Assembly (NCBI RefSeq): GCF_018398335.1
Contig: NZ_JAHBRX010000002.1
Coordinates: 496,001-560,000 of the forward strand
DNA from: Chelatococcus sp. HY11
GTDB lineage: Bacteria; Pseudomonadota; Alphaproteobacteria; Rhizobiales; Beijerinckiaceae
Direction of reading: 5' to 3'
Length of the DNA: 64,000 bases
Under the pieces are notes generated by a model. That model saw only the letters and a list, made by a program, of their open reading frames with translations, made no database searches and had not been told where the DNA came from. The number at the start of each line of letters is the position of its first letter. Position 1 is the first letter of the stretch. The position numbers were made by a program, and so were the translations under genes. This document shows positions 1 to 8,502 of the stretch, piece by piece.

Positions 1-810
1 CCCCACCAGCGCTCCACCCTCGCGGATGGCGAGCTCGGCCGCACCGAATGTCGGAAGCTTCTCCTTGAGGGCAGCCGGCACCACACGTTTGTACTGGGTT
101 CCGAGAAAGGTATCCGGCAGGAGGTAGAGCCAGTTCGCACCGGCCGCTTTGATCTCCGCGATCAATTCCTCGATGCCGTCAGCGATCGGCCGGCCAGCGG
201 AATCGACGCGGAACTGGCGTGGGATGAGCTCGAATTTCATCGACTGCTGGAGAGCCTTCACCTCCTCGACGATCGCGACCGAGTTCTGCTCCGTCTCCGT
301 ATAGAGCACACCGAGCTTCACGATCGGACGGTAGGAGCTCATGGCCCTCAGCTGGATCGCCGTTGGCACCACATGCACAGCGCCGGTCACATTGCGGCCG
401 GGCTCGGCAAGGCTCGGCACGATGCCGGCATTCACGGGAGCCGCGACGAGGGTAAACACGATCGGCGTGTTGGTGATGAAGGCCGCCTTGTCAGCCGCGT
501 CATAGCGCCCGGCCACGCCGAGCGTCACCGGCGTGCCCCAGGTGTAGACGAGATCCGGCTTCAGCTGCCGGATTTCCTCGACGAAATCGCTGAGCTTGGC
601 CCGGCCACGGTCCGCGTCCCGCTCGATGAAGGTTGCTTCGACGCGATTGGCCGCGAGATAATCGTCAAAACCGTCCTCGACCTCGGTGCGGCCACGATAG
701 GTAATGCGATAGATCTTGAACGGCCCGTTACGCGCCTGGGCAAAGGCGCCGCCTGCCGCGAGCGCGGCGGTACCGCCGGCGGCGAACTGCAGAAACGAAC
801 GACGACGCAT
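1..810 (-). CDS. ABC_sub_bind-family periplasmic binding protein (partial, C-terminus off the window)
   Basis: 270 codons are visible, with no stop before the window edge. The N-terminus MRRRSFLQFAAGG is a twin-arginine type signal ending near AFAQA, so the mature protein should be periplasmic. The body (KIYRITYRGRTEVEDGF, then LKPDLVYTWGTPVT, later FTLVAAPVNAGIV) resembles the ABC_sub_bind family of solute-binding proteins (Pfam PF04392), normally part of an ABC importer. The ATG at 810 has a strong ribosome site (GGAGGGGG about 6-10 bases upstream). It starts 22 bases after the stop of the MFS-sensor fusion gene, so the two are probably co-transcribed. No permease or ATPase lies on the visible side; genes left of the window could supply them. 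In this context it may present a ligand to the neighbouring membrane sensors, which is inference. Confidence 0.85.
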   Translation of the reverse strand, partial: MRRRSFLQFAAGGTAALAAGGAFAQARNGPFKIYRITYRGRTEVEDGFDDYLAANRVEATFIERDADRGRAKLSDFVEEIRQLKPDLVYTWGTPVTLGVAGRYDAADKAAFITNTPIVFTLVAAPVNAGIVPSLAEPGRNVTGAVHVVPTAIQLRAMSSYRPIVKLGVLYTETEQNSVAIVEEVKALQQSMKFELIPRQFRVDSAGRPIADGIEELIAEIKAAGANWLYLLPDTFLGTQYKRVVPAALKEKLPTFGAAELAIREGGALVG

Positions 811-832
811 CACACCCCCTCCACCCCGCCTC

Positions 833-2851
833 TTATTCAGCCTGCACGACCGTCGTATGACGCGACGATCGCCAGTAGGCAAATACGGCGACAAACACAG
901 CCGAAGCGAAGGCCATGCCAAGTCCGATGGTCACCACGGCTGAGGTAAATCCATACCGCCCCAAGAGAAAGCCCGCAAATGCGGGTCCAAGCGCATTGCC
1001 CGTGCGCTCGACGAGACGGAATATACCATAAAGTGAGCTCTCACTGATATCGCCCGAGAGCCCACGACCAAACTCGCCGACCAGCGCCGATTGCGGTGCG
1101 ATGCTGATGGCCTGCCCGATTCCAAACAGCCCGAGCATCAACGCGAGAACAAGCGGCTCCTCCGCGCTGATAAGCACACTGAGGCCGGAGAGCCCGGCCA
1201 CGATGCCTCCAAGCGCCACGAAGGGAGCACGCTGATTGAGCCGGCTCGCAAGCGCGGCGAAAGCCGGCACCAGGAGGACCATGGCGATCGGATAGACCAT
1301 CAGGAGCCGTCCGGTTGCCGCCTGCCCTGCCCCCAGCGCCTGCATGTGCAACGGCACGAGGAAGAAGCAGTAGGCCACCAGGATGATCTTGGCGGGCAGC
1401 GCGCATAGAAAAAACAGGCAGGCCAGCGGTGGCGAGGCGAGGATAGGGCCAAAGTCGCGCCAGCGGATGGTCGGCCCTTTGGGCGCGGAGCGGCGCTCAT
1501 CGCCGCGGCCGCCCGGCATGGCGATGAGCGCGAGAATGAGGCTCGCTCCAGCCACCAGGCCGGCGATCACGAAGGTCGCGCGTATCCCAAGACGATCAGC
1601 CAACATGCCGCCGATCGGCGGACCGCAGAGGCCCGCGACGAGGATCGCGCCGATGAACATCGCCATGCCGCTGGCGCGCTGGCGCAGATCCGTATGGTCG
1701 ATGACGAAGCCCTGGGCGCTGACGAACACGGCGGCGAAGCCAAGCCCAGATACCACGCGCGCGAGGGTCAGCATGACAAGGTCGGTTGCCATCGCGGACC
1801 CGATGTAGCCGACAAGGCCGAGGGCCGCGCCTATGATAAGGCTTGTGCGCCGGCCGAGCCGGTCCGTCACACCGCCAAGGATGGGCTGGGACAATGCGAC
1901 GACGGCGAGGAAAGCTACCATCGGCAGACTGGCGACCATATCCGGCGAAAGCCCGGGGATCGGCGCGGCGAGATCCTTGATATAGATCGGCAGGAAAGGT
2001 CGTGTGAGCTCTTCGGCCAGCATGAAGATGAAGAGCGGCGCGCGAACTGCGATGACCGAAACCGGTGCCTCGCTTGAGCCTTCGCCGAGCTTGAACTCCT
2101 TGCGCAGCCCTTCGACGATGGCTTGACGCAGAGCCTCGCCCTGCGCGGCGAGGCGAGCGACGAGGACCGCGTAGCGACCGTGCAGATCGGCGAGACGCCG
2201 GTCTATCCGCGCGGCGAGGCGGCCGAATTCACTGCCGCCGTCGACTGCCGCATGCAGACGCAGATCATCACGGGCGATCGTGTCGAGCCGCGTCTCCACG
2301 CCTTCGATGGCGCCATAGAGCCCGGCGCCGAAGGCGATATGCATTAGTTCGAGCGCGACCAGCGCTGTGACGATCATGATGATGGCAAGATCGATCCAGA
2401 GTTCCGACACCACCTTGCGCGCGAAGGCCGGATCAAGCCCAACCGTCAGCACCGCCGGGCTCGCGGAACCGCTGCGGACCGCGACAGACAGCGCCGATTG
2501 CGCGCGATTAAGGCCTAGAGCCGGTGGGGGCACCTCGGCGGGTATGTCTCCCGCCGCGTGCAAGACCTTCCCGCCTGGAATGCGGAGCAGGACATAGGCG
2601 ATGTCCGGATTGCTCGTGACGGTCCGCTCCAGATAGGGGCGGACGCCCTCCAGGCTGTCGAGCGGAATGCCGAGCTCAAGCGCGCGGCCCATCAGGCTCG
2701 CGACCGAATCGGCAACTGTCGCGGCCTTTGCCTCAAGTTCCGGCAGCAACACCTTTTCCGCACGGCCCGCCGTACGCCAGCTGAAGGCAGCCAAGCCAAG
2801 GACAAGCACGAGAACCAGTACGGCCGATAGCTGTATCCGGACGCTCTTCAC
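833..2851 (-). CDS. Periplasmic sensor domain fused to an MFS transporter body (672 aa)
   Basis: One membrane helix at about residues 7-26 and a second at 152-174 bracket an extracytoplasmic domain of about 125 residues carrying the motif ALELGIPLDSL (57-67). A polar HAMP-like linker (180-260) follows, then a full MFS body (about 265-660). MFS motif A is intact (GGVTDRLGRR, 326-335). Ordinary MFS carriers are about 400-450 residues, so the first 260 residues are an added sensory module. Such a fusion suggests a transporter-receptor (transceptor) or a ligand-gated exporter; the substrate is unknown. The start is GTG at 2851, overlapping the stop of the upstream sensor gene by four bases (GTGA). 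The binding-protein gene follows 22 bases downstream. Gene structure is certain; function is inferred. Confidence 0.85.
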   Translation of the reverse strand: MKSVRIQLSAVLVLVLVLGLAAFSWRTAGRAEKVLLPELEAKAATVADSVASLMGRALELGIPLDSLEGVRPYLERTVTSNPDIAYVLLRIPGGKVLHAAGDIPAEVPPPALGLNRAQSALSVAVRSGSASPAVLTVGLDPAFARKVVSELWIDLAIIMIVTALVALELMHIAFGAGLYGAIEGVETRLDTIARDDLRLHAAVDGGSEFGRLAARIDRRLADLHGRYAVLVARLAAQGEALRQAIVEGLRKEFKLGEGSSEAPVSVIAVRAPLFIFMLAEELTRPFLPIYIKDLAAPIPGLSPDMVASLPMVAFLAVVALSQPILGGVTDRLGRRTSLIIGAALGLVGYIGSAMATDLVMLTLARVVSGLGFAAVFVSAQGFVIDHTDLRQRASGMAMFIGAILVAGLCGPPIGGMLADRLGIRATFVIAGLVAGASLILALIAMPGGRGDERRSAPKGPTIRWRDFGPILASPPLACLFFLCALPAKIILVAYCFFLVPLHMQALGAGQAATGRLLMVYPIAMVLLVPAFAALASRLNQRAPFVALGGIVAGLSGLSVLISAEEPLVLALMLGLFGIGQAISIAPQSALVGEFGRGLSGDISESSLYGIFRLVERTGNALGPAFAGFLLGRYGFTSAVVTIGLGMAFASAVFVAVFAYWRSSRHTTVVQAE

Positions 2852-3507
2852 CGGAGATGCTCCATAGCGGTGTTATCCTGATGGAGTTGCTCCAGAGCAG
2901 CGTCGGCACGGGCAAAGGGATTACCTTCGTTGCGGATTTCCACGACGGCGCGGGCTCGCGCGAGAAGATGCCGCAGCACGAGAAAACAGCCGAAGCTGCC
3001 AGCCAGAACGGCCGCGAGGCCGATCGGCAACGCATCCTGCACCGCCGCGGCGCGAATCGTCGCCAGCCCGCGTGCCACGGCGGCACCATCAAATCGGATG
3101 GCCACATTGCCGACAGGCGCACCAAAATCGTTGACCAGGGGCTGGTCGAACCGGAAGGCCTTGAGATCATCGGTCCGCCCGTCCGGATGCCCGGCACGGG
3201 TGGGGTTGCTGCTGAACAGCACCACCCCGTCGACATCGCTGACATCAATGGACATCGTGAGGGGATCGGCCGTGGCCTGGCGGGAGAGCAGTGCCGGCAG
3301 GGTCATCTGTTCGGGCAGGCGCAGGCCCAAGGCGAGCGCACTGTTGATATCGTTCGCGATATCCTGCGCCACCATCGCCATGCGCGAGCGGATAAGGTCG
3401 CGGTAGGCGGTGCTGACGCCGGAGATTGTCATGAAAGCCGCCAGCGCCATCGCGAGGCCGATGATGATCGCAAACAGCGGCAAGGTCCGAAGTGACAGCC
3501 TGATCAT
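2848..3507 (-). CDS. Stand-alone membrane sensor protein (219 aa)
   Basis: Two hydrophobic segments (about 10-30 and 158-180) flank an extracytoplasmic domain, followed by a short cytoplasmic tail of about 38 residues with no recognisable output domain. The domain has the motif ALALGLRL (57-64) and the stretch NDFGAPVGNVA (126-136), nearly identical to NDFGEPVGYVA in the divergent sensor gene. I therefore read it as a paralogue of the sensor domains in the three neighbouring genes. I chose the ATG at 3507, which sits just before the first helix with a G-rich site upstream, over an in-frame start 105 bases earlier. That longer start would add a charged segment unlike the family. It probably senses a ligand and signals through contact with the MFS fusion encoded by the overlapping next gene. 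No family name can be given. Confidence 0.75.
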   Translation of the reverse strand: MIRLSLRTLPLFAIIIGLAMALAAFMTISGVSTAYRDLIRSRMAMVAQDIANDINSALALGLRLPEQMTLPALLSRQATADPLTMSIDVSDVDGVVLFSSNPTRAGHPDGRTDDLKAFRFDQPLVNDFGAPVGNVAIRFDGAAVARGLATIRAAAVQDALPIGLAAVLAGSFGCFLVLRHLLARARAVVEIRNEGNPFARADAALEQLHQDNTAMEHLR

Positions 3508-3703
3508 CTCGTGCCCCCCGGCACCCCTCATCCACGCCAAACCGGCAACGGCGCACCAGCGTCGAACCGCCCTTCTGAAAGACATAGCATAACCGCAAGA
3601 AATCAACGGCAAATATAGCGCGCGCGGTGACAGTGGCTCACAGTTCCGATACCTTCTGCTTCATCTGCATCTCGCCTGATCCCCCGATTGTGTCGCCTTG
3701 CGC
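3508..3703. promoter_or_regulatory. Divergent control region of the sensor/MFS/phosphatase module
   Basis: This 196-base gap lies between two divergent sensor genes and must hold promoters for both arms. It is richer in A+T around 3595-3620 than the coding DNA either side. I see no convincing consensus -35/-10 pair or strong dyad, so no exact sites are assigned. Confidence 0.45.
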
Positions 3704-4504
3704 ATGTCTCCCGCTGTCCGAACGATTCTGGCCCTCCTCGGCCTCACCGGCGCCGGAATTCTTCTGGCGAGCGCCCTGATATTCGGCGGCCTGGACAGGT
3801 TGCGGCTCCGGGTCGTCGAAGCCAACATCGACTTCGTCCTGACGCAGTTGCGCGATTCCATCGAAGCCAATGTCAGCCTGGGTCTTCCGCTGCAGGATCT
3901 GCGTGTCGTGCAGGATCTCCTGGAGCGGTCGCGAATCGGAAATCCGAGCCTCCTCGCCGTGGAGGTTTTTTCGCCCGCCGGGATTTCCCTGTTCAACACG
4001 GATCGCGGGAGTATTGGCGAAGAGATAACGTCAACCTGGCGAGAGGGTGTACGCCACGCAGGTAACGCTGATCGCTGGCGCGTGGAAGAGTTTGGCAATC
4101 TGATCGTTGGTCAGGCCATCCGCAATGATTTCGGCGAACCAGTGGGCTATGTCGCGGTCACGGTTGCCGGCCCGATGGAACAGTCTCCGGTTGCCTCCAT
4201 CATCGTCGCCAGCGGCTGGCGTCTTGCCATTGTCCTGCCGCTGTGCCTTCTCGGTGTGGGCATCGTCGTCTGGTCAATGCTGCGATGGCGTTCGCGAGAG
4301 ATCATGGACGTGACCGCCCGGCTGGTCATGCAGGCGCCAACGCCCGCAGCAACGCCCCCTGTGGACAAGGATCTCGTGAGCCTCGCCGATCAGGTCGGCG
4401 CTGCCGTCGATACCGCGGTGAATGAACTCGATCAGACCACGGCGACCGTGTTGAAACTCGACGACGACAGCATGAAGGATAGCTTGCGCGATGCCGCGGC
4501 CTGA
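3704..4504 (+). CDS. Stand-alone membrane sensor protein, divergent paralogue (266 aa)
   Basis: The architecture matches the minus-strand 219-residue sensor: a helix at about 7-29, an extracytoplasmic domain of about 140 residues, a second helix at about 172-192 and a cytoplasmic tail of about 75 residues. Shared marks are the motif SLGLPLQDL (58-66) and NDFGEPVGYVA (141-151). The tail ends in an acidic, possibly coiled segment (VNELDQTTATVLKLDDDS) but has no kinase or cyclase domain. The ATG at 3704 was preferred to a TTG two codons upstream. Neither has a clear ribosome site. The 3' end overlaps the next gene by 14 bases, so translation is likely coupled. It is likely the sensor subunit for the MFS-fused partner and the phosphatase downstream; this is inference from order. 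Confidence 0.75.
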   Translation: MSPAVRTILALLGLTGAGILLASALIFGGLDRLRLRVVEANIDFVLTQLRDSIEANVSLGLPLQDLRVVQDLLERSRIGNPSLLAVEVFSPAGISLFNTDRGSIGEEITSTWREGVRHAGNADRWRVEEFGNLIVGQAIRNDFGEPVGYVAVTVAGPMEQSPVASIIVASGWRLAIVLPLCLLGVGIVVWSMLRWRSREIMDVTARLVMQAPTPAATPPVDKDLVSLADQVGAAVDTAVNELDQTTATVLKLDDDSMKDSLRDAAA

Positions 4505-6353
4505 GGCGCGATCCCTGCGCGACCGATTGGCGGCGATCATCATCGCGCTCGCGGTCGCGGCCGCCATCGCGGCAGGTGGCTGGCGCGTGCTCGATGCGGC
4601 TTGGACGGAAAGCGCGCCGGCGCTCGACGAGGCAACGCGGCTTGGGGCTGCCGCCGTCGGGCGGGCGCTGAGCGGCCAGATCGAACACGCGCTATCCCTT
4701 GGCATCCCGCTCGACAAGCTGGTGCGTGTGGAAGACTACCTGAAGACCGTGGTCGCTTCGGCCCCTCAGGTCGACGCCGTCGCGCTTCTCGACGATGCAG
4801 GCCGACCTGTCTTCGCGACGCGTGAGGGCGTGACGGGCCTCACCTTCCCCGTCAACGGCGGCGGACAACGCGCGACGCTCGTTCTATCCATGGAATCGCC
4901 CTTTCTGAGCGCCGCTACGGTTCGGCTGGAGCTCCTTCTTGGCGCCGCCGCCCTCCTTGGCGGCATAATCGCTTTCCTCATCGCCAGCCTCTTTCTCGAG
5001 ATGCATCTCGCGCCGGCGCGAGGCCGACTCGCCTTGGCGCTCGCCCGGGCAGCGCGGGGTGATTTCGCGATCACGATCCCGACCACCGGTCGCGGGCGGA
5101 CGAGCGCTGCTTTCCGGGCCCTCGCCCAACGGATCGAGCCTGTGCATGCGGCAGCGCGACGCTTGGCGGACAGTGTGGCGACCGTGCGAGCCATCGACTT
5201 CGATGGCAGCCTCAGTAAAAGGCTCGAGCCGCTGCTCGCACCAGTCGCCGACACCCGCGGTCTCGCCGATATCGACCCCGGCGACACGCCGCGCTCGACC
5301 GCGCACAGCCTGGCCGCCGTCTGCAGCCGGGCACTCCTTCTCATGTCACTCTACGCTGCAGCCTGGCCGGTGGTCGCCAATTTCGCGATCGATCGCGGCT
5401 CGGACGTGATACCCGCGCCGTTATGGCCCATCCCGCCCCTCTTCGCTGAAACTCTTGCCGCGCTCTTCGCCGCGATGATCTCCCATCACGTGCCGGCGCC
5501 GGTAGCCCGTATGGTCGCGGCCCTGGGCACGGTGCTGACCGGTCTCGCCTTCGCCGCCGTCTTCTGGTGCCGATCCTATGAACTCTTTGTCGTGTTGAGG
5601 ATCTGTGCCGGCTTTGGTCTCGGTCTCGCTGTCACCCCGCTGCTACGCGACCCGCGCCTCGGCGCACATCCACGCGCTCTGGTCGCGCTCATCGGCATTG
5701 CATGCCTGGTGATAGGCCCGCTGTTCGGTGGACTGGTGGCGGAAGCAATCGGCCGAAGGGGCGCTTTTCTTCTGCTCGGCATCGCTTTGCTGGCCAATGC
5801 GCCAATCACGACGGCGATGCCCGCGATCGTGGCGCCGGATGCGGCGCGACGGTTGAAAGCCTCCGGCCTGGCGACGCGTATTCTCATACCCCTCGTGCTC
5901 GCGCCACCCAGCGCGCTGGCGCTCGTGATCATCCCGGCGGGACCGGGATTCGACAATTATGCTGAAGGCGGGGGGCTGATCGCAGCCGCTGGCCTTGCCG
6001 TGACCCTGGCGCCGTCGATGCGGACCGCGTTTGGCGGCCTGCTGGTCGCCATCGCGGGATCGCTGTGGCTGCTACCCACGTTCGGCATGGAAATTCCCGA
6101 AGCCTGGCTGTGGCCCGCGAGCAGCCTGCTGGTCGGGCTTGGTTCTGGCAGCCTCATGAAAGCGCATGCTTCTGCCGTGCTCAGACATGTCGCGCTCGTC
6201 GTCGCCGGGCTCTTGCTCGGCGTCATGGCCGCTGCTCTCGCGGTCATCATGGGCTTCGCCGCGATGAGCCTTATGCTGCCCGTCGGTCTGCTTGTCGTGG
6301 CCGTCACCATGGCCGCCGGGTTGTTCGTGCGCGAAACGGGCTCCGCGCGATGA
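4491..6353 (+). CDS. Periplasmic sensor fused to a degenerate MFS-like membrane body (620 aa)
   Basis: The N-terminal helix (13-31), an extracytoplasmic domain with ALSLGIPLDKL (67-77), a second helix (about 145-170) and a polar linker (175-265) repeat the plan of the minus-strand MFS fusion. The C-terminal part (about 275-615) is a chain of hydrophobic helices that lines up with an MFS body. However, the motif A loop, which reads GGVTDRLGRR in the divergent paralogue, here reads roughly AAMISHHVPAPVAR (328-340), so the conserved Asp and Arg residues are gone. A second-half remnant, GGLVAEAIGRRGAF, survives. The domain may have lost transport and kept a sensing role. The ATG at 4491 has AAGGA about 10 bases upstream. 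The phosphatase gene starts 10 bases after the stop. Confidence 0.75.
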   Translation: MPRPEARSLRDRLAAIIIALAVAAAIAAGGWRVLDAAWTESAPALDEATRLGAAAVGRALSGQIEHALSLGIPLDKLVRVEDYLKTVVASAPQVDAVALLDDAGRPVFATREGVTGLTFPVNGGGQRATLVLSMESPFLSAATVRLELLLGAAALLGGIIAFLIASLFLEMHLAPARGRLALALARAARGDFAITIPTTGRGRTSAAFRALAQRIEPVHAAARRLADSVATVRAIDFDGSLSKRLEPLLAPVADTRGLADIDPGDTPRSTAHSLAAVCSRALLLMSLYAAAWPVVANFAIDRGSDVIPAPLWPIPPLFAETLAALFAAMISHHVPAPVARMVAALGTVLTGLAFAAVFWCRSYELFVVLRICAGFGLGLAVTPLLRDPRLGAHPRALVALIGIACLVIGPLFGGLVAEAIGRRGAFLLLGIALLANAPITTAMPAIVAPDAARRLKASGLATRILIPLVLAPPSALALVIIPAGPGFDNYAEGGGLIAAAGLAVTLAPSMRTAFGGLLVAIAGSLWLLPTFGMEIPEAWLWPASSLLVGLGSGSLMKAHASAVLRHVALVVAGLLLGVMAAALAVIMGFAAMSLMLPVGLLVVAVTMAAGLFVRETGSAR

Positions 6354-6363
6354 GGGGGCGCCG

Positions 6364-8502
6364 ATGTTTCTGAGAACCCGCGTCGCGCTTCTCGTCTCAA
6401 TTGTTCTCGTCATTGCGATCGGCGCGGTGGTCGTGCTCGGCCTGCAGCGCGAAAACCTCGCGGCCCGGCCCTATACAACGATTGCTATCACCGGGCAGGA
6501 CGCATTGTGGCGCGAGATCCTCGCGTCGCAGACGGCCGAGCTCAACGGGACGGTGAGCACGATAGCCGGCGACGAGCGTCTCCGGGCCGCGTTGCTTGGC
6601 GGCGACCTGCCGCGCGTGCGCTCGCTCCTTTTCAATTTCGCAAGCCTCGATCCGACCTCCGAGGACCAGACCGAGCTGCAGATCATAGATCGTCAAGGCC
6701 GGGTGGTGGCGACGAGCTCCCTCGTGCCGGAGCCGCCTCGGCTGCTTGACATCAGCACGGTCGAGGCGGTTCTTGATGGACAAAGGCCGGCAGGTATTCG
6801 CCAGGTGGGATCGGATCAGTTCCGCGTGCTCGCCACATCGGTTCTGACCGTGCCGTCGGGTGATCGCTGGGTCATCATCGCAGCCGCCCCCACCACGCGC
6901 CCGTTGACGCGCTTTTCGACAGCCATGGGCGGCGAGGCCTTCATGCTGTCGACGCGAGGGCGGCTGATCGACGGCACCGATAACGATCTCTGGCGCCGCC
7001 TCGCCCTTGAACTGCCACAGCGCACGGCGACCGTCACCCAGGCGGAACTCAACGACCGTCTGTTCGCAGTCACCGCCGTGCCGCTCACGGACCTCTCGGC
7101 CGGCTTTGCCGGGTTGCTCGTGGTTGTCCAGGATGCAACGGCGAGCCTCAGCGCCGTGCGCATGCTGACACGCCTTGGCCTGGTCATGGCGGCTTGCGTG
7201 CTCCTGCTCACCCTTGGCGGATTCTACCTCTACCTGCGCCGCAGCTTCGCCCCTCTCGAACAGGCTGTCGATGTGCTTGACGCGCTTGGCCGCGGTGACA
7301 CCTCGGTCAGGTTGAGCGGTGGCGGAAATGACGAGATCGGGCGTATCGCCCGGGCGGTGGCGGAGCTGCGCCGCAGCCTTGTCACGCTCGACCAGACCCG
7401 TCGGCAGCGTGAGCTTCAGCGCCGCAGGCAGGAGCGTTTCGTCCGCCGGCAGATGGAAGAGCTGGCGGGCACGCTGGAGCCCGGCGCACGCGAGGAGGTT
7501 CTTGGTGATCTCGGCCGGATTGTCGCCGCGACATCGACCACGGGCAACAATGCCGGCCAGTCCACAGACCCCATCGCGCAGCTCATCCGCCATGACGACC
7601 AGCTCGGGCCCCTGGCAGCGGTGCTGCAGCAGATGTCGGGGCGCGTCGTCGAACAGCATCGGCGACTCTCCGAGCTCGTTGCTCGTCTCCGCGAAGCCCT
7701 GGTGCGCGAGACCCAGCTCGCGACTTTGCAGCAGGAACTCGCGATCGCGCATGACCTGCAACAATCGGTCATCCCCGACGACTTCCCCGACCGACCGCAC
7801 TTTTCAATTTCCGGCTTCATGGAATCGGCCCGCGAAGTCGGTGGCGACTTCTACGACTTCTTCGAGCGCGCCGACGGCAAGCTCGTCTTCGTTATCGCCG
7901 ACGTGTCGGGCAAAGGCATACCCGCCGCCTTCTTCATGGCGATCTCACGGACCTTGCTGAAGGCCATCGCGCTGTTTGAAAACGATCCGGGCGTCTGTGT
8001 CCGGCAGCTCAACGAACTCCTCGCTGCCGACAATGACCAGATGATGTTTGTCACTTTGTTCTTCGGCGTCCTCGACCCTGAGACTGGCCATCTGGACTAT
8101 GTGAATGCCGGACACGGGCCGCCGGTGCGCATCCGCGCAAACGGTGAGATCTCCATGTTGCCCATTACAGACGACATGGCTGTCGCCATCATGGAGTCCG
8201 TTCCGTTCACCACGCGCTCGATAGACCTCTCACCGGGCGACACGCTCGTTCTCTACACGGATGGCGTGACCGAGGCCTTCAACGCGGCCGGTGAGCAGTA
8301 TGGCGAACAGCGCCTTTTGGATATCCTCGACGAGGTGCCCGCTGACGCCGAGGCCAGCGCACTCTCGTCGGCGGTTGCCCTGGATGTGGCGACCTTCGAG
8401 GCCGGCTGCGACCGCTCTGACGACATCACTCTGGTCGTGCTACGATACAAGGGCGAACCAGCCCTGGCGGCGCTGCCTCAGCGAACAGCCCACGCCCTGT
8501 AG
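6364..8502 (+). CDS. HAMP-SpoIIE (PP2C-type) serine phosphatase with periplasmic sensor region (712 aa)
   Basis: A first helix (about 5-27), an extracytoplasmic region of about 240 residues, a second helix (about 271-292), a HAMP domain ending in NDEIGRIARAVAEL, a coiled linker and a C-terminal SpoIIE/PP2C domain are visible. Metal-binding aspartates are present: GGDFYD (Asp495 and Asp498), ADVSGKG (Asp513) and SDDITLVVL (Asp686/687). The enzyme should dephosphorylate phosphoserine on an anti-sigma-factor antagonist (STAS) or a similar protein, in response to an external signal. No STAS protein or anti-sigma kinase lies in the window. The start at 6364 follows a GAGGGGG ribosome site; a start 72 bases earlier would lie inside the preceding gene. 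The gene is the last of the right arm, and its 3' end overlaps the convergent DUF1612 gene by 25 bases. Confidence 0.92.
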   Translation: MFLRTRVALLVSIVLVIAIGAVVVLGLQRENLAARPYTTIAITGQDALWREILASQTAELNGTVSTIAGDERLRAALLGGDLPRVRSLLFNFASLDPTSEDQTELQIIDRQGRVVATSSLVPEPPRLLDISTVEAVLDGQRPAGIRQVGSDQFRVLATSVLTVPSGDRWVIIAAAPTTRPLTRFSTAMGGEAFMLSTRGRLIDGTDNDLWRRLALELPQRTATVTQAELNDRLFAVTAVPLTDLSAGFAGLLVVVQDATASLSAVRMLTRLGLVMAACVLLLTLGGFYLYLRRSFAPLEQAVDVLDALGRGDTSVRLSGGGNDEIGRIARAVAELRRSLVTLDQTRRQRELQRRRQERFVRRQMEELAGTLEPGAREEVLGDLGRIVAATSTTGNNAGQSTDPIAQLIRHDDQLGPLAAVLQQMSGRVVEQHRRLSELVARLREALVRETQLATLQQELAIAHDLQQSVIPDDFPDRPHFSISGFMESAREVGGDFYDFFERADGKLVFVIADVSGKGIPAAFFMAISRTLLKAIALFENDPGVCVRQLNELLAADNDQMMFVTLFFGVLDPETGHLDYVNAGHGPPVRIRANGEISMLPITDDMAVAIMESVPFTTRSIDLSPGDTLVLYTDGVTEAFNAAGEQYGEQRLLDILDEVPADAEASALSSAVALDVATFEAGCDRSDDITLVVLRYKGEPALAALPQRTAHAL

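Noticed and set aside
6397-7800. 467-codon open frame on the minus strand
   Set aside because: Antisense to the SpoIIE phosphatase; Arg/His/Glu-rich shadow with no similarity.
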